Part shown: positions 27,265-36,817 of the stretch, in pieces
How positions within the stretch are numbered: position 1 is the first letter of the stretch
Layout of the letters: each line of letters opens with the position of its first letter
Assembly: GCA_023399215.1 (NCBI GenBank)
Contig: JAEWQJ010000049.1
Location: 133,716-197,715, forward strand
DNA length: 64,000 nt
Origin: Methanobacteriota archaeon
GTDB taxonomy: Archaea > Halobacteriota > Methanosarcinia > Methanosarcinales > Methanosarcinaceae
Direction of reading: 5' to 3'
Notes under the pieces: generated by a model
Databases searched by the model: none
The model's input: only the letters and a program-made list of their open reading frames with translations
What the model was told of the DNA's origin: nothing
Program-made: the position numbers and the translations under genes

Positions 27265-28019
27265 GAGTAAACTCCCTCCGTTTCGTTCTTGTTATGAGTG
27301 TAAATCTGTAATTGAAATTTGTTTCCCCAGAATCCAGACTTTCGGTTTGTTCCCCTATCTGAAAAACTGACAGTCCAGCCTGAAAAAAACTGTAGATTAA
27401 TAGTAAACGTGAGTAAGTAAATGTAAGTTGTCGTGTAGATTATAAATGCTAAACTGAGGTGACATATTGACCTTCATATTATTTTAAAATAATTCTGTAA
27501 AAAACTTCAAGAAATGAAGAATAAAGAGATTAAGACGAGTACTATTGAAAGAAAGTTTGCAGAACCATCTTTATAGTGTCATCAGTAAATTCAAAAGGTT
27601 TCGAAAAGATTGACAGTGTTTCAAATTTGCTGTAAATTTGAAGTAAAGTTTTTGCGTACTATGAAGAAAATTGATTTTCTGATATGGAATTTTCTACCAT
27701 GGAATTTTCTACCATGGAATTTTCTACCTATTAACTTCTTGAGATTTGTGATTTTACAGAAAAAGCCGCACACTGCCGAAAAGCCCTTTAATAGTTTAAA
27801 TTGATCTTGAGTAAAGAAAGAATAAGATTAATGAGAACAAATTAGCCTGAAATAGTACTTTTTTACTTTTAGGATATTGTTCTCATTAGTTATTGTTTAG
27901 TTAGTGTTTATTAGTCAGCATTTAGTTAGCACTTAGCCATTATTTAAAATTACTCAGTTACCATTTCGTCGTATTTTATCTAAATTCATCTAAATCTTCA
28001 AAGTTACTCATTTTATCAG
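27265..28019. other. Intergenic with short repeats
   Basis: Three tandem copies of the 15-mer atggaattttctacc at 27684-27728 and loose 'tagttagt' repeats at 27890-27940. The open frame across the 15-mers is an artefact of the repeat. No gene recognised. Confidence 0.6.
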
Positions 28020-28247
28020 TTATTTTTCATAGTTGCGCCTGGACAGGGAAACAAGACCTTTGGCAACTCCCAATCCGATAATTCCTATCAACACTGCGGT
28101 TAAGATAACCATAAGCAGGTTTTCCTCATCAGCAAATTTGAACATGAAGTAAAATAAAATAATATCTATTATTGCTCCAATGCCCACCAAAGCTATTGCC
28201 GGGCCTCCTAAAACGTTTCCAGTATCCCTGCCCATTTTCCGATCCAT
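28020..28247 (-). CDS. Small two-span membrane protein
   Basis: 75 residues with two hydrophobic helices (about 14-36 and 42-63), an acidic loop (KFADEEN) between them and a basic tail LSRRNYEK. No named family recognised. The start may be the fifth codon, where GGA lies closer to a good spacing. Upstream is a 44-bp direct duplication. Confidence 0.65.
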   Translation of the reverse strand: MDRKMGRDTGNVLGGPAIALVGIGAIIDIILFYFMFKFADEENLLMVILTAVLIGIIGLGVAKGLVSLSRRNYEK

Positions 28248-28265
28248 CCCGAAATAATTATCATC

Positions 28266-28354
28266 AAATTAAGGTTTAAGGTTTATAAATATCTGTATTA
28301 AATAATTATAAATTAAGGTTTAAGACTTATAAAATATCTGTATTAGATAATTAT
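28266..28354. repeat. Direct duplication of a ~44-bp A+T-rich block
   Basis: Two adjacent copies beginning aaattaaggtttaag and ending ataattat with only a few differences. They include TATA-like TTTATAAAT stretches, so the duplication may double a promoter for the small membrane protein on the minus strand. The remaining spacer to 28833 shows no gene. Confidence 0.75.
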
Positions 28355-28833
28355 TTAATTGATTTTTAATAAAGATGAACTCTTTTAGTAAACTTTTTTG
28401 TAACAGGAACCAGAAGTGGGAACTCATGGATAAAGTAAACCTGTAGCTAAGCGTAATGATTCCTGAGATTTATCAGAGAATTGAAGTAATTGCATATAAA
28501 TCTTAGGAAATTAAAATCCTTCAGGTTCAAATAGACAGGAAGTTTCAGACTCTGATAATAGGTTATCTAAAAACAGAAAAATAAACGAATACAGTGGAAT
28601 TTTTTAGTATAGCTGTATGGAGTTATTTGTAGTACAACAGCATGAGATTATTTGTAGTACGACAGCATGGGATTATTAATATGGCGATAGGCATCGTTTT
28701 TAGAGCTATATCAGTAAACAGATAAAATATTCAGCAAATTATTAATTTACAGTAACTAAGTTACTCGTTCTCAACAGAGATGTGTATTTTCCGGAAGTCG
28801 TCCCAGGAAGCCAAATTCGTTAAAAAATTAATA

Positions 28834-29055
28834 TTAGAGAAATTCAAGGCATAAAGATACGTAATACTCCCTTGCGATCCTCTTGAGCCAATCCGGCACA
28901 ATGCTATATCTGTCAACTATGAGCTCATTTAGGTAGTACAGGGACTCCTCGGTTTTACAGTCACAGAGTCGCCTTACGGCCGTTCTTCTTCCCCACGCAG
29001 ATCTTTCATCATCCAAAGCTTCAAGGTAAAGCTGATATTCCCTACTGTTTTCCAT
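28834..29055 (-). CDS. Small helical protein, unknown function
   Basis: 73 residues, mainly amphipathic helices (YQLYLEALDDERSAWGRRTAVRRL and DWLKRIAREYYVSLC) resembling a single HEAT-like hairpin. Amino acid composition is that of a real soluble protein, but there is no clear ribosome binding site and I recognise no family. Confidence 0.55.
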   Translation of the reverse strand: MENSREYQLYLEALDDERSAWGRRTAVRRLCDCKTEESLYYLNELIVDRYSIVPDWLKRIAREYYVSLCLEFL

Positions 29056-29366
29056 TACATTAAAAATATCTGCTAATCAATATAAATATTTGTATTGGGC
29101 TTCAATTTAAAATACTTCAGGAATTAAAACATGTTATAGATGCACCTATAGGAGCCTTTTCCTGCAGATTATTTCAGAGATTAAAGGATTAATAAGTTAA
29201 AAGAGAACGATAAATTAAAAAGCAACTAAAATGCAACCGAAAAATTACCAGAGAACAAATGAAGTATAAAATATATTAGACGGTATTAGATTATTGATAG
29301 AATCAGTATCTAAAAAAGATCGCAAAGATTTCATGTTGAAGATAAAAAAGATTACTTGAAGTTATA

Positions 29367-29478
29367 CAGAATAGAAAATACAAAATAGAAAATACAAAAT
29401 AGAAAATACAGAATAGAAAATACAAAATAGAAAATACAAAATAGAAAATACAAAATAGAAAATACAGAATAGAAAAAT
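29367..29478. repeat. 14-bp tandem array, eight units
   Basis: Eight consecutive units of caaaatagaaaata / cagaatagaaaata. The reverse-strand open frame across it (Phe/Tyr/Ile-rich) is a repeat artefact. Confidence 0.9.
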
Positions 29479-29487
29479 AGGAAAATA

Positions 29488-29521
29488 GAATTCTCATACA
29501 GTGATCAGCTGATGAGAATTC
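29488..29521. repeat. Perfect inverted repeat (10-bp arms)
   Basis: GAATTCTCAT at 29488-29497 pairs with ATGAGAATTC at 29512-29521 around a 14-nt loop that itself contains the palindrome TGATCA. It may be a protein-binding site or an RNA hairpin; no gene is adjacent within 500 bp. Confidence 0.7.
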
Positions 29522-30162
29522 TGCACAAGGTTTTTGTTCGCTATGCTTCGGTATGTAAACATCAGCTAAAAACGATATATAATTAACTGGAATTAATTTT
29601 TAAATTCAAAGGGATATTGGTTGACGTTGAAATGTTTAATGAGAAAGATTATTTTAACAGCGTTACCATTTTTTACTGGACTAAATAATTTTGAGAAATG
29701 ATTTAAAAATGGAAAAATGTGAAGGAGAAAAACCTATCTGTACTTTATTAGTGTCTTTAATCAGTATCTAGTTTTCCTGATCCTGACTGTGGGACTAACT
29801 GCTTAAAATAATTAGATAAAATAGTGATTACGTTATTGAAAGTATTCTAGATTGTAATTGTTCTAAGATTTCAGGATTGATTTCGGTCAATGTTATTTAA
29901 TAGAAAGATAGTGGGAAAAGAGTAGTTTCCAGGTTTAGCTAAAAAGGTAAAAACCTGAAGTCCGGTCAGTTTTTTAAAGCAGAGAAACAAAACCTGTAGT
30001 GAATCCGAAAGTATTTATTCTTTAGTTGAATTATAAGAGAAGAAATATTAAAAATAAACAAGTTTACTTGATTTTCATTCTCAGGAGAAAAATAACATCC
30101 GATTTATAAGAATTATAAAAGTAAGTTTAAAAATAATTGTTCGAGCAGAAGGTGTGGTAAAA

Positions 30163-31620
30163 ATGGAAAAGAAAAGCGTCTTGATCCTGGGAACTGCTTC
30201 CCATGTTGGGAAAAGTTCAGTCGTGACTGCCATATGCAGAATCCTTTCAAGAGAATACAGGGTTGCCCCCTTCAAGGCTCAGAACATGAGCCTGAATTCC
30301 TGGATTACAAAGGATGGAAAAGAAATAGGAATTGCCCAGGCAATCCAGGCAAAAGCCGCAGGCACTGAGCCAACTGCCGATATGAATCCTGTTCTTCTAA
30401 AACCCAAAGGAGACTGCGTTTCCCAGATAATCCTGCTGGGAGAACCTTACGCCGACAGGAGCGCAGGTCAGTACTACGAGTCCATCGCAGAAATGAATGA
30501 AGTACTTGAAGGAGCTCTCAAAAGGCTCTGCAAAGAACATGATATTATTGTCATGGAAGGAGCTGGAGGGGCCGCCGAGATTAACCTCTACGAAAGGGAT
30601 ATTGTAAATATTGGTACTGCAAGGCTCACACAGGCTCCCATAATCCTTGTTGGAGACATAGAAAGAGGAGGCGTTTTTGCAAGCCTCTACGGCACAGTTG
30701 CACTTCTACCAGAAGATGTGCGGAAAAATGTCAAAGGATTTATAATAAACAAATTCAGAGGCGACCTGGAAATCCTGAAGCCAGGTCTGAAACAACTTGA
30801 AGAAAAGACCGGCATTCCGGTACTTGGAGTCCTTCCTTATTTTAAGCTTAACATTCCTTCTGAAGACTCGGTTTCACTTGAGGATAAAGAAGCCGAAAAA
30901 AACGAAAAAGAAATCGAGGTCGCAGTCATCCGCCTGCCAAGAATTTCGAACTTTACGGACTTCGAGCCCCTGGAAAGATCTGCTAAAATCCGCTATGTAG
31001 AACTTGACGAAGACCTCGGAACTCCAGATGCAATCATGATTCCGGGCACAAAGAATACGGTTAACGACCTGCTCGACCTTAAGGCAAGCGGTATGGCCGA
31101 GAAAATCCAGGCATTTAAGGGAAAAATCCCGATTTTCGGGATCTGCGGCGGCTACCAGATGCTCGGTAAGACAATTTATGATTCAGGAGTTGAAAATGGA
31201 GTCGAAGCCGAATTCGAAGGTCTGGGGCTTCTGAATATAGGGACAAAGTTCGGAGAATACAAAAAGAGAACAATCCAGGTCACGAAAAAGGTTAATGCTT
31301 ACGGCCCGATACTTGCTCCAATAGACGGAGAGGAAATAAAAGGATATGAAATCCATATGGGCATAACCGACTCTCACCGTAACATCTTCGGAAATGACGG
31401 GGCAATCGATGAAGCAGGTCTGGTAATTGGAACTTACCTGCATGGGCTCTTCGACAATAAAAATATAAGAGACGCCCTTATGCAATACCTCTACGAGAAA
31501 AAAGGACTTGAGTACATCCCTGAAAACGCCATGACCGAAAGCGATGCCTACGAAGAACTTGCAAATGTAGTCGAGCAGAACCTTGACATGGAAAAACTCT
31601 ACGAAATAATAGGGATCTGA
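30163..31620 (+). CDS. cobQ: Cobyric acid synthase
   Basis: 485 residues. The N-terminal half is a dethiobiotin-synthetase-like ATPase (LILGTASHVGKSSVV, FKAQNMSLNSWIT); the C-terminal half is a class I-like glutamine amidotransferase with FGICGGYQMLG (nucleophile Cys) and YLHGLFDN (His). The enzyme amidates adenosylcobyrinic acid a,c-diamide on four side chains in corrinoid synthesis, which supplies the methyltransferase cofactors of methylotrophic methanogenesis. The ATG at 30163 sits 8 nt after GAAGGTG. Confidence 0.97.
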   Translation: MEKKSVLILGTASHVGKSSVVTAICRILSREYRVAPFKAQNMSLNSWITKDGKEIGIAQAIQAKAAGTEPTADMNPVLLKPKGDCVSQIILLGEPYADRSAGQYYESIAEMNEVLEGALKRLCKEHDIIVMEGAGGAAEINLYERDIVNIGTARLTQAPIILVGDIERGGVFASLYGTVALLPEDVRKNVKGFIINKFRGDLEILKPGLKQLEEKTGIPVLGVLPYFKLNIPSEDSVSLEDKEAEKNEKEIEVAVIRLPRISNFTDFEPLERSAKIRYVELDEDLGTPDAIMIPGTKNTVNDLLDLKASGMAEKIQAFKGKIPIFGICGGYQMLGKTIYDSGVENGVEAEFEGLGLLNIGTKFGEYKKRTIQVTKKVNAYGPILAPIDGEEIKGYEIHMGITDSHRNIFGNDGAIDEAGLVIGTYLHGLFDNKNIRDALMQYLYEKKGLEYIPENAMTESDAYEELANVVEQNLDMEKLYEIIGI

Positions 31621-31657
31621 AAAACAAGTATATGAGAATTGCAGGCATCAGAACCTT

Positions 31658-31696
31658 CAGGTGTACAAGGCAGAACACCTGATTAAACTTTTTTAG
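31658..31696 (+). terminator. Intrinsic-type terminator after cobQ
   Basis: CAGGTGT (31658-31664) and ACACCTG (31675-31681) form a 7-bp stem with a 10-nt loop, followed by TTAAACTTTTTT. It lies 40 nt downstream of the cobQ stop. Confidence 0.6.
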
Positions 31697-32219
31697 AAAA
31701 GACATTGCGCGTAAAAAAGTACTGAGCATAAAAAAGGAATTGAGCGGTTTCAGGAGCACATTGAGAATATTCGGAACTAAAAACCTGCAATATTTGGGGA
31801 CAAAGTACATTATTCGCGGAGGGTATAACCGGCCTCCAGAAACCACTCAATAATATATGGTTTACTGCTAGTTATTTATGCATTGTGAATTTGTTTTATT
31901 ATAGTTTCGAATTTAAAGATTTATATTAAATCTCTATCACGTCTGACCAGGAAGGAATACCTGTGACCTACTTTTTTCGTTATTCTTCAGTTTCAATAGC
32001 TCTAACTAATTATACTACAGATCATATCGTGTAAGGGAAGTTCCCATTCGGACTTTACTGCCACGAAAAAGAAGTAAAGTGCGAGAAAAAAATAACCTTA
32101 TCTTTTGTATATTCGCCACTTCTGACCGTGACAGCTCTGGCTTTAATCCACTACGCTCTCTGCAGCGACCGGAGACCTCAAAAACACGAATATCCTTAAC
32201 TCTAAAAATTAGTTTGATT

Positions 32220-32634
32220 TCAGGGCGGAAAGCAATGTGTTGCCTAAAATTACTTCATCAGCGCAACTGTTGAACCGCAACCGTTGCGCCGGTTGATCAC
32301 GCCGACCACGGTGTTGCTTGGTTTTTCGGTCAAGCCTTTTTTGAAAAGGGTTGTGATCACGCAGGATAGAGTTTGGGGATAAGGCTTTCAAACCCAAACG
32401 TTACGGGGTTTTCGCTAAACCCTTTTTTAAAAGGCTTGCAGACAAGCAGTTTTTTGAAAAGACTTGCGATCAACCCTTTCTTAAAAAGCTATATCATGTG
32501 ACCCAAAGTGCAACTTGGATAGTTCTCCCTAAAATTCGTGCATATCTCTAGAAATTGCCCCGCTTGAGCGAACGAAGTGAGCGAAACGGAACCGTCCTCC
32601 CGAGACGGGACTCGGGTGACGGAACTCGGGGGGT
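32220..32634 (+). repeat. Dispersed ~400-bp intergenic repeat, copy 2
   Basis: The most complete copy. Order: GTTGCGCCGGTTGATCACG, 'ggggataaggctttcaaa', two CTTTTTTGAAAAGG/TTTTTTAAAAGG blocks, the CTTGAGCGAACGAAGTGAGCG inverted repeat, and CCGTCCTCCCGAGACGGGAC with a G+C-rich tail. The same order occurs in copies 1 and 3. It ends within a base or two of the stop codon of the ornithine-cyclodeaminase-family gene, so it forms that gene's 3' untranslated region. The spacer 31700-32219 has no recognised gene. Confidence 0.82.
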
Positions 32635-33614
32635 TAGAACATGAGAACTTGCTTGCCAAGCCCTTTACTGACAGCCCTCTCATAAACCAGGTGCGCACTT
32701 GCAACATCCTGAATGGCAAGGCCTGTTGAATCGAATATCGTAATTTCTTCATCACTTGTCCTGCCAGGTTTCAGGCCAACGATTACTTCACCGAGCTCTG
32801 CATGAATATCATTTTCCGAGATGTAGTGTTTGGAGAGAGGAACATTTACTTCTCCAGAGTGAAGGGCCTGGACAATATCATCCACAATTATCTTGGATCG
32901 GATTAAAAGTTCAGGGTCAAGTTCTTCTTTTCCCACTGCATCAGCCCCTATCGCGTTAATGTGAGTGCCTTCTTTGATCCACTGGGCCTTTACGATAGGT
33001 TTTCTGGTAGGAGTGGTCGTAACAAGGATATCGCAGTCGCAGACCTTCTTAATGTTTTCTTCGTAACGGATTTCACAGGGAGTAATATCTGCCATTTCCC
33101 GGATAAATTGCTCAGAGCTCTCCTTTGTCCTGGAAGTAACCCTTACCAGTTCGGGCTCAAAAACCTCGCAGAGAGCTTCTAGCTGGGTTTTTGCCTGGTT
33201 TCCGGCACCAACAAGGCCAATAACCTTTGAATCCTTTCTTGCAAGGTATTTTGCAGCAATTCCTCCTGCGGCTCCTGTCCTGACATCAGTCAGGTAGGTC
33301 CCGTCCATAATTGCTACAGGAGCGCCTGTTTCCGGAGAAATAAGGACAATAAGCGCCATTACCGTGGGAAGCCCACGATCCGGGTTTCCTGGATGGACGT
33401 TTACAATTTTCACTCCAGTAATATTCTCCTCTTCAAGATATGCAGGCATTGTCCGCAGGTCCCCATTATACTCCGTATAGTAAAGGTAGGACTTGGGAGG
33501 CATCTGAACCCTGCCCAGCCCATGCTGCCTGAAAGCCCTTTCTACTACCTGCATATCAGAACTCATATCTATGACACTTGTTACTTCTTCCTGAGCCAGC
33601 CATAATATTTCCAT
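32634..33614 (-). CDS. Ornithine cyclodeaminase / mu-crystallin family dehydrogenase
   Basis: 326 residues from an ATG preceded by GGAGGG at 6 nt; the longer upstream frame is not supported. Features are TYLTDVRTGAAGGIAAKYLA (family active-site region) and the NAD(P)-binding LVGAGNQAKTQLEAL. The family includes ornithine cyclodeaminase and the archaeal alanine dehydrogenase; sequence alone does not separate them, though in methanogenic archaea the alanine dehydrogenase role is plausible. The stop abuts a copy of the long dispersed repeat. Confidence 0.9.
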   Translation of the reverse strand: MEILWLAQEEVTSVIDMSSDMQVVERAFRQHGLGRVQMPPKSYLYYTEYNGDLRTMPAYLEEENITGVKIVNVHPGNPDRGLPTVMALIVLISPETGAPVAIMDGTYLTDVRTGAAGGIAAKYLARKDSKVIGLVGAGNQAKTQLEALCEVFEPELVRVTSRTKESSEQFIREMADITPCEIRYEENIKKVCDCDILVTTTPTRKPIVKAQWIKEGTHINAIGADAVGKEELDPELLIRSKIIVDDIVQALHSGEVNVPLSKHYISENDIHAELGEVIVGLKPGRTSDEEITIFDSTGLAIQDVASAHLVYERAVSKGLGKQVLMF

Positions 33615-33811
33615 AATAAACCCTCCAGCCGGAACCGTGAGCTGGCTCACAGCTGAAAACCAAGATAAAATTAAACAGAACTGAAATAAAAACCAAAGAG
33701 GCAAACCGATGGTCTGAGATCACATTATTATTTTTATTTCCGCAAATATGTATATATAACATATATCTTCACTCATTTAAAGAACTCCCTTCCCAAAAGG
33801 AGAAACCATTA

Positions 33812-34537
33812 ATGAGAGATACGCATGTAAGTTCAGCCGATCTTTCCGGTTCCTGTCTAAAAGAGGAATTACTCAAAGAAAAATTACTCAAACCTGCGCG
33901 GGATATCCGGAGCATACTCCGGTGGAGCTATCCGAAATTTGCGACCATTCGTTTCGTAGCTGACTACTTCCAGCTCAGCCTGGAAGAACGATACATTCTC
34001 ACAAGGGTAATCATGCCCCCGGACAGGATAGTTTCCAGAATAAATAAAAAAGTGGCATGTACAGGCATAAAAGATAGGGATCTTCTCCTTGACGGGTACA
34101 ATGTCCTGCTGAGTGTGGACAGCCTGCTAAAAAAAGAGCCCATGTGGTTCTGTGATGACGGGTACATAAGAGATACCCGCTACTATTTTAGCAAAGCAAA
34201 ACAGGCCAAAGATATAGAGGAAGCTCTCAACGCAGTCCTCAAGTTTCTTTCCGAAACAGGTCCAAAATCAGTCATTTTTCTCCTTGACGCCCAGATCAGC
34301 CGGAGCGGAGAGCTTGCAGGTTTCATCCGCCACAAAATGAAAGAATACGGAATTTCAGGTGAGGCAAGAACCTCAAAAACCGCAGACTTTGAGCTGAAAA
34401 CGGAAGGAGGAAATCCAGAAAAAAAAATAGTTTTGGCAACTTCCGATGGAATTGTTATAGATTCGGCCCTGAATATACTCGATATCCCTGCCTGCCTGAT
34501 GGAAAAAATGGGAATTGAACCGATCAGGCTATATTAA
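33812..34537 (+). CDS. DUF434-domain protein with NYN/PIN-like C-terminal part
   Basis: 241 residues. The first ~90 (DIRSILRWSYPKFATIRFVADYFQLSLEERYIL) match archaeal DUF434 proteins. The second half reads LLDGYNVLLSVDSLL...VIFLLDAQISRSGELAGFI, with acidic residues at strand ends as in NYN/PIN nuclease-like domains; nuclease activity is inference. AAGGAG lies 9 nt before the ATG. Divergent from the ornithine-cyclodeaminase-family gene. Confidence 0.78.
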   Translation: MRDTHVSSADLSGSCLKEELLKEKLLKPARDIRSILRWSYPKFATIRFVADYFQLSLEERYILTRVIMPPDRIVSRINKKVACTGIKDRDLLLDGYNVLLSVDSLLKKEPMWFCDDGYIRDTRYYFSKAKQAKDIEEALNAVLKFLSETGPKSVIFLLDAQISRSGELAGFIRHKMKEYGISGEARTSKTADFELKTEGGNPEKKIVLATSDGIVIDSALNILDIPACLMEKMGIEPIRLY

Positions 34538-34575
34538 CCGGTTATCAGGCAATTCCTTTATCAGGTATTCCTTTA

Positions 34576-35625
34576 TCAGGCACTCCGTTTAGAGAACTCA
34601 GCCTGCCTGTAAATTTCTTCGGCGGCTGCATACTGCCCTTTTTCTTTTAGCAACTCCGCGTAACCGTTCAAAGTCCCGAAATGTCTGGGGTCAAGCTCGA
34701 GGGCTTTTTTGTACTGTACCTCAGCTTCGTGTCTGTGTCCAAACCTAGCAAGCAGCCTGGCGTACTCACAATGAACTTCAACATCCTCAGGGATCAGTTT
34801 AAGAGCACACCTGAAATGCACCCTTGCCCCGTGAATAAACCCGTTCTCTGCAAGCAAACGGGCATAGAAAAGGTGCGGGCGCGGATCATCAGGATCAGCT
34901 TTGAGGGCTACTATGTAATGTTTCTCGGCATCAAGGGGTTCTCCTTTTTCTTCAAGGAGACGGGCATAACGAAAATTGGATTCCACATGACCGGGATCAA
35001 GCTCAAGAGCTCGAGTATAATGGTAACTTGCTTTGGTCTTTTGCCCGCGTTTGGAAAGTAGAATTCCATACCCGCAGTGGGCGCTCACATTATCCCGGTC
35101 AAGAATCAAAGCTCGGCTATATACTTCTTCAGCCTCGTCCATTTTGTTGAGCCTGTAAAGCAGGCAGCCGTAATTGCAAAGCGTATCTATGTGGAAAGGA
35201 TTGAATTCCAGAACCTTTTCGTATTGAGCCCGTGCAGCCTCGTTTTTTCCTTCCGTCGCCAGAACTGCTCCATACCCGCAAAGTGCTTCGACATTTTGGG
35301 AGTTCTGCTGGAGTATTTCTTTGAATTCCCGTACAGCAAGTTCATCAAGTCCCAGTAGAAAAGCTGTTTTTCCTGCCTCCATAAGGGCGTCTTCCCGGGC
35401 TTTTCCTGAGAAGAGCGAAGCACAGGCCCTGATGATTACATATTTCTCCCTGTACATTGCATCTTTATCAAAAATAGATGAAAGTTTCAGTAGGATTTCC
35501 TGGGAAAGCAAATGCTCATCTGAGAAGGAAACGACAAACTCAATGACCTTATCAAAGTCACAGTTATCAGCTGCAACCTGTTCGATTACACGAAAAACCA
35601 GCTCGTCTACAGCATCAATCTCCAT
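34576..35625 (-). CDS. TPR-repeat protein (first of a pair)
   Basis: 349 residues, no signal or membrane segment. A distinct N-terminal helical domain (about residues 1-85, starting MEIDAVDELVFRVIEQV) precedes about seven 34-residue TPR units such as VEALCGYGAVLATEGKNEAARAQYEKVLEFNP. TPRs bind partner proteins. A paralogue with the same N-terminal domain lies at 37887-39074 on the far side of a PPP-type phosphatase. AGGAGG is 9 nt before the ATG. Confidence 0.88.
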   Translation of the reverse strand: MEIDAVDELVFRVIEQVAADNCDFDKVIEFVVSFSDEHLLSQEILLKLSSIFDKDAMYREKYVIIRACASLFSGKAREDALMEAGKTAFLLGLDELAVREFKEILQQNSQNVEALCGYGAVLATEGKNEAARAQYEKVLEFNPFHIDTLCNYGCLLYRLNKMDEAEEVYSRALILDRDNVSAHCGYGILLSKRGQKTKASYHYTRALELDPGHVESNFRYARLLEEKGEPLDAEKHYIVALKADPDDPRPHLFYARLLAENGFIHGARVHFRCALKLIPEDVEVHCEYARLLARFGHRHEAEVQYKKALELDPRHFGTLNGYAELLKEKGQYAAAEEIYRQAEFSKRSA

Positions 35626-35778
35626 GTCTAAAAACCTCCTGAAATTTACCTCTAAAGAGATTTTATTCGGCTGGATATAAATAGTTGGCCGTCTCGCTAT
35701 CTGAATAAAAACGAAAGATGAAATATTAGAAAGATGCTTTTATAAAATATGGTAAAAGTGCCTGTATTCGAAATCCAG

Positions 35779-35820
35779 AAAAAGAGAGAATGAAAAAGAG
35801 AGAATGAAAAAGAGAGAATG
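35779..35820. repeat. 14-bp tandem repeat
   Basis: Three and a half copies of aaaaagagagaatg in the 357-bp spacer between the TPR gene's start and the small helical gene. Nothing else was seen in the spacer. Confidence 0.85.
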
Positions 35821-35982
35821 AAAAAGATTACTCTTCTCGAAGTTTCACCTGAAAGATTCTCTATTCATTTAGATTCTACTTCATTTCATTCATTCGGAGC
35901 CTGCCTACGTGTAAACTGTATAGTACCCTATAATTCACCCGATAACTTTTCCTGCTCCTTCAGACTACTTTTTCCAAGCCGT

Positions 35983-36372
35983 TCAGACCCTTTTTACACG
36001 TAAACTGTACCGCGTTTCTACATCATATGTACCCTGAAGTTCTTCTTCAGTCAGGATTTCTTTTTCTATCAGTTTGGTGAGATTTTTCCTGTCAACTGAT
36101 TCAACTATATCCCAGAGATCTTTCTTCATAAGATAGGGTTTTAACTTATTGATATGCCAGAGTTTCCATTCAATCTTCTGCCGCCTGAGTTCCACATCCC
36201 CAACTCTTAATACATCGATCTCTTTTTCTGTAAAGGTGTTTAAAATATGAGTTCTCAATTCCTCTCTGCGCTTTTCCAGAACTGAGATTGCAGAGACAAT
36301 ATCATCGTATTCAAGCACAGCATCTGTAAGATCCATATCTTCAGGATCCTGCTCATTGATATCAAGTTCCAT
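35983..36372 (-). CDS. Small coiled-coil protein, unknown function
   Basis: 129 residues from an ATG preceded by GGAGG at 7 nt; 54 extra upstream codons are repeat-derived and unlikely to be translated. An acidic N terminus (ELDINEQDPEDMDLTDAVLEYDD) is followed by a helix with coiled-coil character (SAISVLEKRREELRTHIL) and a basic C terminus ending RYSLRVKRV. The layout, with 'LTEEELQGTYDVETRYSLRVK', recalls small phage- or plasmid-encoded proteins but I cannot name a family. Confidence 0.72.
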   Translation of the reverse strand: MELDINEQDPEDMDLTDAVLEYDDIVSAISVLEKRREELRTHILNTFTEKEIDVLRVGDVELRRQKIEWKLWHINKLKPYLMKKDLWDIVESVDRKNLTKLIEKEILTEEELQGTYDVETRYSLRVKRV

Positions 36373-36439
36373 AAATCTGCCTCCGTGTATATGCTGAATA
36401 AAGATTTTTATAACTAGATGTAATTTATAGATTTTTAAT

Positions 36440-36595
36440 TGTCTGAACGCTTTGTCGTCTGAACTTCTTGTTGTCTGTTTGGTCGCCTGAACTTCTTTGT
36501 CTGAACTTCTTTGTCTGAACTTCTTGTTGTTCACCCGGTTGCCTGAACTTTGAATTGTTTGAACTTTGAATTGTTTGAACTTTTAAGTTTACATA
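36440..36595. repeat. Degenerate tgaactt tandem array
   Basis: About ten copies of a 14-16-bp unit with the core cTGAACTTcttTGt, degenerating to tTGAACTTtgaattg toward 36595. It precedes the small coiled-coil gene. The reverse-strand Lys/Gln/Ser-rich open frames across it are artefacts. No other feature in the spacer to 36817. Confidence 0.8.
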
Positions 36596-36817
36596 CTTGA
36601 TTTTAGACTTTGACACTATAAGCCTGCCTTCACAAACAAAAATTAAGAATTTGATGGCATAAGGATGTTGGAATGATTTCTTCTTGAAGCCTGGAAATAT
36701 TTATCGCATAAAAATTCCCTGTATATAAAGAACGCTTTTAGATCAGCTTTCTTAAGAGAACCCATATAGAAAATTTCAGACCGACTCTCTAAGAGGAACT
36801 TGAACAGAGGTGAGCCC

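Larger units (their letters stand above)
29056..30162. other. Long intergenic region upstream of cobQ
   Basis: About 1.1 kb, strongly A+T-rich. It contains a 14-bp tandem array (29367-29478) and a perfect 10-bp inverted repeat (29488-29521), both listed separately. No open frame with a ribosome site or conserved-looking product was found, and no cobalamin riboswitch was recognised upstream of cobQ. Confidence 0.5.

Noticed and set aside
29367..29478. Possible CRISPR array or origin iterons
   Set aside because: Contiguous 14-mers without unique spacers and no replication initiator gene nearby.
29303..29497. Minus-strand ORF rich in Phe/Tyr/Ile resembling a membrane peptide
   Set aside because: Produced entirely by a 14-bp tandem array; no ribosome site.
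29640..30162. Cobalamin riboswitch upstream of cobQ
   Set aside because: No B12-box-like conserved core was seen and the region is simple A+T-rich sequence.
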